DNA of 25,980 bases. It comes from a virus. Below the pieces are notes generated by a model. That model had not been told where the DNA came from and did no database searches. It saw nothing but the letters and a program-made list of their open reading frames with translations. The stretch covers positions 1-25,980 of the IMG/VR virus record IMGVR_UViG_3300037234_000491; one strand, given 5' to 3'. Every line of letters starts with the position of its first letter. The first letter of the stretch is position 1. Position numbers and translations under genes: made by a program. Positions 6,719 to 13,502 of the stretch are shown one piece after another.

Positions 6719-6747
6719 ATTATAGCATGATAAAATAAAATAAAAAA
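6719..6747 (-). promoter_or_regulatory. Conserved restart promoter, copy 3 (gp46-like gene)
   Basis: On the minus strand TAATC, TTTTTT, a 17-nt spacer ending ATCATGC, TATAAT, AAACCC and ATG occur in series. The 17-nt spacing, the extended -10 and the six-nt gap to ATG are the same as in copies 9363-9391 and 12908-12936. The predicted start site is the A of the ATG. Confidence 0.8.
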
Positions 6748-6771
6748 GATTAGTTATAAGGTGTTATATAG

Positions 6772-6800
6772 TAGACATTAGTTTATATATGAAGTATTAT
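6772..6800 (+). promoter_or_regulatory. Promoter of the first plus-strand cassette
   Basis: TAGACA, 17 nt and TATTAT lie 24 nt upstream of the ATG at 6825, leaving a short leader with AAGGGG. It is back to back with the minus-strand promoter at 6719-6747. Confidence 0.6.
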
Positions 6801-6824
6801 GTAGATGGTTGAAGGGGTTAAGAG

Positions 6825-7106
6825 ATGGAAAAAAGATTAGAAGATAAACAAAAAGTTATGGATTACCTTGGAAGAGTTCAAGCTAAAATTTTAAAAGAAA
6901 ACAAATATTCTGTAATTTTTATTTTTAATGGTAAAACTTGTAAATTATCTTTCAGGAAAGGTAAAAGAAGTTTAGGAAGAACAAAAATGATTGATTATGA
7001 CTGTACTTTGTTATCTTTAATAATAAATGACGAATATTGGTGTACATTTGAAGGCTTATATAATATAGAATTGTCGCTAACAAGGTTATTAAAAACAATT
7101 TACTAA
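6825..7106 (+). CDS. Hypothetical protein of plus-strand cassette 1 (93 aa)
   Basis: This is a basic soluble protein (MEKRLEDKQKVMDYLGRVQA...) with an N-terminal helix and then beta-rich sequence including FNGKTCKLSFRKGKR and several aromatic residues. There is no signal peptide, TM or family that I recognise. AAGGGG eight nt upstream supports the start. It is transcribed against the surrounding late genes from its own promoter and is followed by a predicted outer-membrane protein, so the pair looks like a moron. Confidence 0.6.
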   Translation: MEKRLEDKQKVMDYLGRVQAKILKENKYSVIFIFNGKTCKLSFRKGKRSLGRTKMIDYDCTLLSLIINDEYWCTFEGLYNIELSLTRLLKTIY

Positions 7107-7110
7107 ATAA

Positions 7111-7122
7111 GCCCTTCGGGGC
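7111..7122 (+). other. UUCG-tetraloop hairpin between cassette 1 genes
   Basis: GCCC-TTCG-GGGC forms a four-base-pair stem closed by the very stable UUCG tetraloop, four nt after one stop and immediately before the AAGGAG of the next gene. There is no U-tract, so it is more likely an mRNA-stability or translation-control element than a full terminator. Confidence 0.45.
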
Positions 7123-7133
7123 AAGGAGATGAT

Positions 7134-7562
7134 ATGAAGAGAATTATTTTAGTTGGGTTAATGTGTTTGGGGATGTCGGTTTTTGGGATTGATCATGGGT
7201 TAATTAGTGGGTTTGAGGTTGGATGGAATATCCAACAATCGAGGCTTACAGAAGATTCAGGAACATCTCTTTATGAAAATTATGACAATAGTCTTTATTT
7301 AAGGTTAAAATCAGGATATAGAGTTAATAACCTTAGAATCATAGGAACTTATGAAAACACGTTACAGGTATTAAAAATAGATAAATACAATCCAATTCAA
7401 GATACATATAGAATTGATATAAATTACACAATAGGGTTTATATCAATAGGGTTTTTTCATTCGTGTAATCATCCTGTAGAAACGCAAGAGGACGATAGAA
7501 ATATATATTCAAACAGTGGGCATCGTGCCTTATACTTGAGTTTCTACAGAGAGTTTAACTAA
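7134..7562 (+). CDS. Predicted outer-membrane / exported beta protein (142 aa)
   Basis: The N-terminus (MKRIILVGLMCLGMSVFG) is a classical signal peptide, with cleavage probably near residue 18. The rest is amphipathic beta: alternating stretches such as NSLYLRLKSGYRVNNLRIIG and YRIDINYTIGFISIGFF, with a C-terminal strand LYLSFYREFN rich in aromatics, as in small outer-membrane barrels. A His-Ser-Cys-Asn-His motif (about residues 110-114) is unexplained. By analogy with Lom- or OmpX-like morons it may change the host surface; no residue-level family match is claimed. The RBS is AAGGAG, six nt upstream. The stop overlaps the stop of the convergent fibre gene by four nt, with no terminator between them. 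Confidence 0.6.
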   Translation: MKRIILVGLMCLGMSVFGIDHGLISGFEVGWNIQQSRLTEDSGTSLYENYDNSLYLRLKSGYRVNNLRIIGTYENTLQVLKIDKYNPIQDTYRIDINYTIGFISIGFFHSCNHPVETQEDDRNIYSNSGHRALYLSFYREFN

Positions 7563-8473
7563 TTTAACCGTGTGTAGGTTACTGAAAGATAATCCCCTGA
7601 ATCCATGTAAAGGATAACATGCCCGTCTCCCACCGAAGTAGGGACAGAAGTGACTTCTGTTCTTGCTTCGCTCTGATCCCAAAAAATATAACTATACGAA
7701 TAATCAACCGCAATTGCTTCGTCTGGCATAGATACGGATATTGAGTTTAAAGCTGCCTTATAGGTCTTTATTCCTGTTTGTTTTACTTCTAACGACGGTA
7801 ACACTTGTGGTGTACCAAAATTAATAAAAGGATGGACTATATTTTCTGGTACTACATCATTATCACCAAATCCAGTATTAACACTACTAAAAACAACATC
7901 ATCAGTAGGATTTAAACTTTGTCCGACTTTATCAAGCAACCCTTGAATAATCCCTTTAATATTCCCAAGTCCAGTAATGATTACATCTAAGAAAGTCGGC
8001 GTTGCTGTATTTTTAACATCCTGATCAACTAGATTTTCTAAATCATTAGCCCGACCCTGTAAAATATTAATATCCTGATCATTACTATTAATATTTTGCG
8101 TGTTGGTATTTATATTCTGAGCATTTGTATTTATACCCTGCCCATTAACCCCAATCGCATTAGAGTTATTATTTATATCAATCCCATTCTGATCAATTGC
8201 ATTACCATTCTGGTTAATATTTCCACCATTATTATCAATAGCCTGAGAATTATTATTAATATCATTTTTATTCGCTGTAATCGCTGCCTGATTATATGCT
8301 ATCTGGGCGAATTCCACAAAACTTAAAACCCATGCTCTGATTGCTGAGAATAGAATCCACTTTTGTTTACGGACTCCGATTCCTGAAGGTTGGTTAATTA
8401 AAAATCCGTCTTGATTTTCTGTTATCGCTTGTGAATCTTCATATGAATCCTTTTCATATATTTTATTTGCCAT
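7559..8473 (-). CDS. Tail fibre protein with Asn-rich heptad stalk (304 aa)
   Basis: Residues 1-60 form the N-terminal part (NQPSGIGVRKQKWILFSAIR...), probably attaching to the baseplate. Residues 63-139 are eleven seven-residue repeats with Ile at position three and Asn-rich surroundings, expected to form a trimeric coiled-coil stalk. A hinge and a beta-rich C-terminal head (about 180-304, including SVSMPDEAIAVDYSYSY) follow. It is encoded directly after the gp48-like gene, the usual place for a tail fibre in Mu- and P2-type phages. The RBS is GAGGAG, nine nt upstream. Only two nt separate it from the preceding gene. Confidence 0.75.
   Translation of the reverse strand: MANKIYEKDSYEDSQAITENQDGFLINQPSGIGVRKQKWILFSAIRAWVLSFVEFAQIAYNQAAITANKNDINNNSQAIDNNGGNINQNGNAIDQNGIDINNNSNAIGVNGQGINTNAQNINTNTQNINSNDQDINILQGRANDLENLVDQDVKNTATPTFLDVIITGLGNIKGIIQGLLDKVGQSLNPTDDVVFSSVNTGFGDNDVVPENIVHPFINFGTPQVLPSLEVKQTGIKTYKAALNSISVSMPDEAIAVDYSYSYIFWDQSEARTEVTSVPTSVGDGHVILYMDSGDYLSVTYTRLN
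8057..8287 (-). repeat. Eleven tandem Asn-rich heptads in the fibre gene
   Basis: The encoded units include NDINNNS, QAIDNNG, GNINQNG, NAIDQNG, IDINNNS, QNINTNT and QNINSND. Every unit has Ile at position three. The DNA is correspondingly repetitive (ATTAATATC / AACAAT-type units), which makes this stretch prone to unit gain or loss. Confidence 0.85.
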
Positions 8474-8474
8474 G

Positions 8475-9356
8475 TTAAATCTCCTCTGTTGTCTGTGATA
8501 CTATTGTAAATCCGTCGTCTGTTGTAAATACGAATCCGTCGTCTGTTATTATTTCCTCGTCAAATAGTGGTAGTGGTTCTGCAAAGAATACTACTTTTGA
8601 TATTGCCCACATGAAATTTGGTTTATTCTTATATGTTAAAAATTCATATGCTTCTTTTAATTCAATTGGGATTTCTGCAAAGTTGCCGTCTAGCCCTTCA
8701 ATAATGTATATTAATGGCCATGTCCATGTGTCATCTGGAATTATTAATTTTGGTGGGTCTAATCTACCACCTTCGAAAGAACCAAATACGGTATCAATAC
8801 CAAAAACAACATCACCGAATACAGTTAAATAATTATTTGCGGGATCACCTGGGCGACCATCTGCAAAAATAGTTGGGACAAAATCTGCTTCGATTTCTGA
8901 AAAACCACCGAATACGGAATCTACACCGAAAACTATCTCACCGAATACTGAAGTGAAAACGTCAAATACCGGTTTGGCTTCTGCTATTACTCTTGGATCT
9001 TCTCCCGGGACTAATGGCCTTGCAATAACAGGGATTCCAGATAATTCATACATATGGTTCATCCCGTCGAAACTTGCAACCTCTTCACGTGACCATACCG
9101 CTTTTAATCTATCTCGCCTTTGAGTGTCCGTTAAAAGCTCCCCAGCTGGTAGTCGGTATGTTTCTTCCCATTCGTTAAATAGTGTCGTTGTAGTGGGGTA
9201 GAAATCGGTTACAATAGATTTACCGTCCTGATAATCTCTATTTGCTTGTACTGATAAACCGTCCGAGATTTCACGCATTACACCAGACATCATACCTATC
9301 CATGTAAAACCAGTTGGGAATAAGGATTTTAAAGTTTTTTCGATTAAATTATCCAT
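8475..9356 (-). CDS. Mu gp48 / YmfQ-like baseplate protein (DUF2313-type, 293 aa)
   Basis: The N-terminal third matches the gp48 pattern: LFPTG near residue 12, a long helical stretch, DFYPTTTTLFNEWEETYRLP (residues 51-70), and a basic RRDRLKAVW helix. In Mu-like phages this protein joins the baseplate wedge and connects the fibres. The middle carries two copies of a VFGxxVFGxDxVFG block (residues 137-152 and 179-194), and the C-terminus has a doubled TDDGF. The protein is longer than typical members because of these insertions. There is no RBS: the ATG follows a TATAAT by six nt, so a leaderless mRNA is predicted. Confidence 0.75.
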   Translation of the reverse strand: MDNLIEKTLKSLFPTGFTWIGMMSGVMREISDGLSVQANRDYQDGKSIVTDFYPTTTTLFNEWEETYRLPAGELLTDTQRRDRLKAVWSREEVASFDGMNHMYELSGIPVIARPLVPGEDPRVIAEAKPVFDVFTSVFGEIVFGVDSVFGGFSEIEADFVPTIFADGRPGDPANNYLTVFGDVVFGIDTVFGSFEGGRLDPPKLIIPDDTWTWPLIYIIEGLDGNFAEIPIELKEAYEFLTYKNKPNFMWAISKVVFFAEPLPLFDEEIITDDGFVFTTDDGFTIVSQTTEEI

Positions 9357-9362
9357 GTGATT

Positions 9363-9391
9363 ATTATAGCATGATAGTGATTATTAAAAAA
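9363..9391 (-). promoter_or_regulatory. Conserved restart promoter, copy 2 (gp48-like gene)
   Basis: On the minus strand TAATC, TTTTTT, 17 nt ending ATCATGC, TATAAT and AATCAC precede the ATG. It lies just after the terminator at 9423-9447, so transcription that stops after baseplate J can be restarted here. Confidence 0.8.
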
Positions 9392-9422
9392 GATTAGATA
9401 TATTATCCCTTTATAAACAAAA

Positions 9423-9447
9423 AACACCCTGTATGTAGCAGGGTGTT
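9423..9447 (-). terminator. Terminator after baseplate J
   Basis: A nine-base-pair perfect stem (AACACCCTG / CAGGGTGTT) with a seven-nt loop is followed on the minus strand by TTTTTTGTTT. On the plus strand no T-run follows, so it acts on the minus strand, about 70 nt past the J stop codon. Confidence 0.8.
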
Positions 9448-9514
9448 AATGAAATACTAAGGAGATATTATGAAAGAAAAATGAATGTAAATAAAGTATA
9501 CACCAATAATTTAA

Positions 9515-10669
9515 TTATGTATATGAAATATTCGCTTTTGCACGATACCCCGGGTTTAATATATAAATCTCTTCTTGTGGGAATCCCTGTTTAATTAGGT
9601 CGATATCGGTAAATCTTCCAGTTTCTCCGACTTGTGCATTAATTGTGTTTTGTGCAACTGTTGTAATTTCGACCTCTTCTACTGCTCCCTGATTACTTGG
9701 AGTTAGACCAAGTATATATGGATTTCTGGTTTTGAAATAATTATTAATTGATGCTTCTATTTTAGTTTTTAGTGATGCGGATAATGCGGGTACACCGTCG
9801 GTTATTACTACGTCGTAAGTATCGATTAAACTTGCAAATGCTTCGATTCTCTTTTCTGCGTTTGGTAGTAGGTAGGACGACCACATGACGTTTTTACCTG
9901 CTGTTAAGTAGTGATCTTCAACGGCTTGTAATTGTGGTGCTGTTGGGATTCCATCTACGTTATCGTCTGCTACGCAAAATAGTTCTATTCTGCCTGGATA
10001 TATTTGACTAACGTATGGATATGCTCTGGTTATTCCGGGTACTGATATGGTTTCGTTGAAAAACCATGCTGAAGTTCCGATATTTGGAGGGAATGCAGCA
10101 AGTTGTATTATTGCAGCACGCCATGACTCTATTGACTCTGGTTCGGTTCCGACGGTATTAATTGCGGATATAACAGCGGTTGAGTTTATACCGGGAATTG
10201 TTGTGGTTAATGTTATCTCGTCACCAACTTGCAGTGTTCCCTCTGCTCCGAATTGATTTGCTAAAACTGCAATAGATACCTGACCACCTGAGATTAATCC
10301 ACCTGTTTTAGTTGAATAGTTAATACCGTTGTCAGCAATCCAACGTGGACCGGTAGATCCAGAACCGACAGTTACACCATCTGAGCCAGTTACAGTTGCC
10401 TGTAATTCTGCCTGAGTTCCTTTTCCCCGTGGTCTGTTAACAAGTTGTGCCCAGAATGGTAAACCCACAAATTCGGTTGCGGTTTGGGGAAAACATTCTT
10501 TTCTTTGATCGACATTATGTATTTGACAGAGCGTTGCTAGTCCCGCTTGAGCGTTCGCAAGTATCCTATTATATGCCACATCTACAGCGGGCGTGTTTTG
10601 ATTAGTTTTACTCTCTATATCTGTTAAACTGTTTTGTCTGTTTTCTTGTATGCTTTTTACGTTTACCAC
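9515..10669 (-). CDS. Baseplate J-like protein (384 aa)
   Basis: This is the gp47/gpJ baseplate wedge protein. The N-terminal part includes ATEFVGLPFWAQLVNRPRGKGT and a beta block with TGPRWIADNG. The centre has the typical ESIESWRAAIIQLAAFPPNIGTxxWF arrangement followed by VYPYV-like TRAYPYVSQIYPGRIELF. The C-terminal third has the NAEKRIEAF and SLKTKIEASINNYF helices of the family. The start codon is GTG with AAGGAG 11 nt upstream. The gene follows the tape measure directly, with no identifiable hub, spike or gp43-45 genes between, which is unusual. The terminator at 9423-9447 lies downstream. Confidence 0.85.
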   Translation of the reverse strand: MVNVKSIQENRQNSLTDIESKTNQNTPAVDVAYNRILANAQAGLATLCQIHNVDQRKECFPQTATEFVGLPFWAQLVNRPRGKGTQAELQATVTGSDGVTVGSGSTGPRWIADNGINYSTKTGGLISGGQVSIAVLANQFGAEGTLQVGDEITLTTTIPGINSTAVISAINTVGTEPESIESWRAAIIQLAAFPPNIGTSAWFFNETISVPGITRAYPYVSQIYPGRIELFCVADDNVDGIPTAPQLQAVEDHYLTAGKNVMWSSYLLPNAEKRIEAFASLIDTYDVVITDGVPALSASLKTKIEASINNYFKTRNPYILGLTPSNQGAVEEVEITTVAQNTINAQVGETGRFTDIDLIKQGFPQEEIYILNPGYRAKANISYT

Positions 10670-10690
10670 TTTGTATTTATCTCCTTAATA

Positions 10691-12901
10691 TCAATTCCCA
10701 AACATCGGTGTATATCGAACCGTTGTACCAATCGGCATGTTTCTACTTTCTTTTACTTCTGCACCACCATTAGATTTGTCATTTATGTTTATATCCAGTG
10801 TACCAGCTCCACCTGGTCTGTCTGGGTCGTATGATGGTCTTGGGGTTTCTGCGTTTTGATTTACTGCAGTTGGGAATGTTGGTTGTGGTGTTGACGGGGC
10901 ATTATCTTTAAAATCAACTAAATTATTTCTGATCTCTTCAATTTTTAATGCTCCACCTTTTGCGAGATTGCCGACACCCGGGATATTTGATACCATTTCC
11001 AAGAATGCTTGTATTGGTGCTAACAGTGCAGATAGTATAGTTTTACCGATATTTAAAATTCCTGATAAAATACTCCCATCTGTAAATGCTGTTTTGAGAT
11101 CTCCCCATTTATCAATTAAAAATCCTATTAGTTCTAAAGCTTTATTGATTCCAAAATTAAACCCTTCCGAAATAGCTTTACCTATTTCCACAAACCATGC
11201 GCCGATATCTTTTAAAATTGGCGTGAATATTTCTGCCATAAATGCACCGAACATTTTTAATAATTCCCAAGCTTTTTGAACTGGTATCATTAGACCTCTA
11301 TTAAAGGCTTCTGCTATTGCATACATTCCAGCGACAAAGCCTTCTGTACTAAATGCATCTTTAATTTTACCGAGACTTTTTACTATTTCAATAATACCGG
11401 ATACTAAGAATCCAATAGGACCAAGTAAGAACATAAACTTTTGACCGACATTTGCGACCCATGTCCACGCTATTTTTAGAGCGCTTGTAACTTTATCCCA
11501 GTTCAACGCCATCCAGACTATTGCAGCACCTAGAGCGAAAACAGCGGTTATTATCATTCCAACTGGAGTTGCTGTTAATGCTTTTCCGAAAACCTGTGTT
11601 GCAATTGTTAAAATTCCCATTGCAATTGATACCGCTTTAATACCACCGGCGAATGCAAGTAATATTTTCCAGTTTTTGGCTAGGAATCCTATTCCTTTTT
11701 TAAGACCGTCAAATACCTTTATTATTGGATTAAGATCTATATTTTGTATTTTAGATATTACGGCTTCTAAATCTATTTTGTCGAATTCGTCCAGAATTTT
11801 ATTAACTAATGGAGAGATTGAATCGCCTATTTTAGTAAGAGTGTTGTCTAATTTTACTTTCATTTTCTCGAATCGGAATCCAAGAGTGCTTGTCATTTTC
11901 TCGAATGCTCTATCTGTTGCACCTGCCGAGTTCTGGACTGCTTCGATTGAATCTTTAAATACTTTCGATCCGTTTTTAGTTAATGCTAAAACTGTATTTA
12001 ATGCACGTACTGAACCGAATAATTGCGCCATTTTTTCAGAACTTCCACCTGTTGCATCTGAAGCATCTTCTAAGAATTTTTGGAATCCCTTTGTTTTTAA
12101 TGCTGCTGCTGAGAAATCTAAACCTAATTTTTTTGCAAGTTTTGAAGCTTGTTCTGATGGTTTAATAATATTTGAAAGTGCTGCTTTAACTCCAACAAAG
12201 GCTTCTGGGGTCTGAACACCGACTTTTGTTAGTGCTGCAATAGAACCAAATAGTTGATCAGTTGTGACACCTAAAGCCGATGCTATAGGAATAGTTCCAC
12301 CCATGGATTGTGCCATTTCATCAAAAGTAGTTTTACCGAAATTTTGAGTTGCAAACATTTGATCTGATATTTTGGTTGCATTATCTACAGACATTTCATA
12401 AGCGTTTAATATAGAGGTTAATCCATCAACGGCGGTTGCTGTTTCTGTAAATCCTCCGACTGCTGCTTTTGCTGATAATGCGACAAAATCAAGAGCTTTT
12501 GCGGAATCTGTTACACCTGCTGAAATTGCCTGATATTGTGCTTCTGCTAATTCAAGTGCTGGAATACCTAAACTACTTGAGAGGTCTAAAAGCTTTTTCC
12601 TTTGCATCTCAAAGGACATTGTTGTCGAGTCGGCTATTGTCTCCACTTTTGCCATTGCAGACTGGAAAGCTATATAATTTTTAGTAGCTAGTCCGAAAGT
12701 TGCAATCAATGCAGTAAGCCCGATCATAGCAACTCTGTTTATTGACTGATTAACCTTCCCAAATGAACGAGATATCATGGAATTTTTATCTGCCATATTT
12801 TGGGCTAGTCTGGAGAAACCACGTTGCATTTTTGATTGAGTTTTTAAAACTTGCGAACCGTCCGACTTGTAATCGGTGTGAATAATAAACCTTCTGCTCA
12901 T
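10691..12901 (-). CDS. Tail tape measure protein, TP901 type (736 aa)
   Basis: The protein sets tail length and fills the tail tube before DNA ejection. Residues about 1-55 are basic, with repeated Ser/Arg/Gln. Residues about 70-330 are the conserved TP901 domain: FQSAMAKVETIADSTTMSFE, LAEAQYQAISAGVTDS, GGFTETATAVDGLTS, NFGKTTFDEMAQSMGGTIP and GVQTPEAFVGVKAALSNII. Hydrophobic helices follow at about 410-470 and again near 490-510, then a Pro/Asn-rich tail. The mRNA should be leaderless: no RBS is present and the conserved promoter ends six nt before the ATG. A plus-strand cassette separates it from the chaperone gene, which is normally adjacent. Confidence 0.9.
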   Translation of the reverse strand: MSRRFIIHTDYKSDGSQVLKTQSKMQRGFSRLAQNMADKNSMISRSFGKVNQSINRVAMIGLTALIATFGLATKNYIAFQSAMAKVETIADSTTMSFEMQRKKLLDLSSSLGIPALELAEAQYQAISAGVTDSAKALDFVALSAKAAVGGFTETATAVDGLTSILNAYEMSVDNATKISDQMFATQNFGKTTFDEMAQSMGGTIPIASALGVTTDQLFGSIAALTKVGVQTPEAFVGVKAALSNIIKPSEQASKLAKKLGLDFSAAALKTKGFQKFLEDASDATGGSSEKMAQLFGSVRALNTVLALTKNGSKVFKDSIEAVQNSAGATDRAFEKMTSTLGFRFEKMKVKLDNTLTKIGDSISPLVNKILDEFDKIDLEAVISKIQNIDLNPIIKVFDGLKKGIGFLAKNWKILLAFAGGIKAVSIAMGILTIATQVFGKALTATPVGMIITAVFALGAAIVWMALNWDKVTSALKIAWTWVANVGQKFMFLLGPIGFLVSGIIEIVKSLGKIKDAFSTEGFVAGMYAIAEAFNRGLMIPVQKAWELLKMFGAFMAEIFTPILKDIGAWFVEIGKAISEGFNFGINKALELIGFLIDKWGDLKTAFTDGSILSGILNIGKTILSALLAPIQAFLEMVSNIPGVGNLAKGGALKIEEIRNNLVDFKDNAPSTPQPTFPTAVNQNAETPRPSYDPDRPGGAGTLDININDKSNGGAEVKESRNMPIGTTVRYTPMFGN

Positions 12902-12907
12902 GGGTTT

Positions 12908-12936
12908 ATTATAGCATGATTATTATTTTTAAAAAA
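12908..12936 (-). promoter_or_regulatory. Conserved restart promoter, copy 1 (tape measure gene)
   Basis: On the minus strand CAATC, TTTTTT, 17 nt ending ATCATGC, TATAAT, AAACCC and ATG occur in series. The -10 region and AAACCC are identical to copy 3. It lies back to back with the plus-strand promoter at 12951-12979. Confidence 0.8.
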
Positions 12937-12950
12937 GATTGAATAAAATA

Positions 12951-12979
12951 TTGATAAATGTACGTTTTTGTATTAGTAT
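12951..12979 (+). promoter_or_regulatory. Promoter of the modification cassette
   Basis: TTGATA, 17 nt and TAGTAT are followed after seven nt by the ATG at 12987. There is no room for an RBS, so this transcript too should begin at or next to the start codon. Confidence 0.6.
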
Positions 12980-12986
12980 TGTGTAT

Positions 12987-13127
12987 ATGAAAGAACGAAT
13001 AGTTATAGATACTAATTCAGAAAACAAAACTGAGTTAAAGAGATTGGCGAAAAAAGAGGGTTTGACATTATCGGCGTATATGGTGTTGAAGGGTTTGAAT
13101 AGATTGAAGGATGGGAAGAGTGAATGA
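12987..13127 (+). CDS. Small ribbon-helix-helix (CopG/Arc-like) protein (46 aa)
   Basis: The start at 12987 is preferred because the longer frame from 12939 would begin upstream of the -35 region. The protein begins with a beta-like KERIVIDTNSEN strand, then ELKRLAKKEGLTLSAYMVLK (residues about 17-36), the two-helix signature of minimal RHH DNA-binding proteins. It probably binds DNA as a dimer and may regulate its own cassette, since its promoter is divergent from the tape measure promoter. It heads a four-gene plus-strand unit ending in a Mom-like gene. Confidence 0.65.
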   Translation: MKERIVIDTNSENKTELKRLAKKEGLTLSAYMVLKGLNRLKDGKSE

Positions 13128-13150
13128 GATTGAAATTTATGGGGTAGAGG

Positions 13151-13321
13151 TTGTTGAGGATAAGCCCGTTATTAGAAGTGAAAGTAAAAGATTTTACAGA
13201 AGAGAGATTCTGGGCAGTAGAATGTCCAAAATGTGAAGAAATGATTGATATGAATGAATTACCTGAAGATGGTGATGTTATTTTTTGCGAGCAATGTTTA
13301 ACAAATATTAAGGTGGGATAA
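13151..13321 (+). CDS. Small zinc-ribbon protein 1, possible Com analogue (about 56 aa)
   Basis: The frame encodes a zinc-ribbon pair: VECPKCEEM, then about 16 residues, then FCEQC, ending IKVG. The N-terminal limit is uncertain. TTG at 13151 (shown) has GGGG eight nt upstream; GTG at 13178 is an alternative giving 47 aa. An ORF in another frame (GTG 13120 to TGA 13236) overlaps the start and reads VNEIEIYGVEVVEDKPVI, a plausible real N-terminus, so an indel or +1 frameshift may join the two (see findings). In phage Mu the zinc-finger protein Com, encoded just upstream of mom, activates mom translation; here the position and cysteine pattern are similar, while the equivalence is inferred. Confidence 0.55.
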   Translation: MLRISPLLEVKVKDFTEERFWAVECPKCEEMIDMNELPEDGDVIFCEQCLTNIKVG

Positions 13322-13322
13322 T

Positions 13323-13502
13323 ATGGATAATATAAATAGCATAGAGGATTTAGAAATAATTGAAGATAGTAGATATTGTAATAATTGTGGAGCAGAGTTT
13401 AAGGATTTGATTTACGATAGAACAGTTGCAAATGGAGAGATTTATCATTGTTCCATTTGCAAAGAAGAACATATCTTTCCTGAAGTAGATGATTTTTTAT
13501 GA
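13323..13502 (+). CDS. Small zinc-ribbon protein 2, possible Com analogue (59 aa)
   Basis: An acidic N-terminus (MDNINSIEDLEIIED) is followed by YCNNCGAEF, about 18 residues, and HCSICKEEH, a clear CxxC...CxxC zinc ribbon. AAGGTGGG lies eight nt upstream of the ATG. Its TGA overlaps the ATG of the Mom-like gene in ATGA form, and that gene has no RBS of its own, so translation of the Mom-like protein must depend on translation of this gene or on its product. This mirrors com-mom control in Mu, although this protein is more acidic than Mu Com. Confidence 0.65.
   Translation: MDNINSIEDLEIIEDSRYCNNCGAEFKDLIYDRTVANGEIYHCSICKEEHIFPEVDDFL

Noticed and set aside
6805-6840. Eleven-codon ORF starting just after the cassette 1 promoter
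   Set aside because: It overlaps the well-supported start at 6825 and its RBS, and the ATG is too close to the -10. Probably chance.
11676-12215. 179-aa plus-strand ORF opposite the tape measure
   Set aside because: The tape measure domain is well conserved on the other strand; the ORF has no RBS or recognisable domain.
12939-12986. RHH protein starting at 12939 (62 aa)
   Set aside because: The extra 16 residues are encoded by the promoter region and do not fit an RHH N-terminal strand; the ATG at 12987 does.
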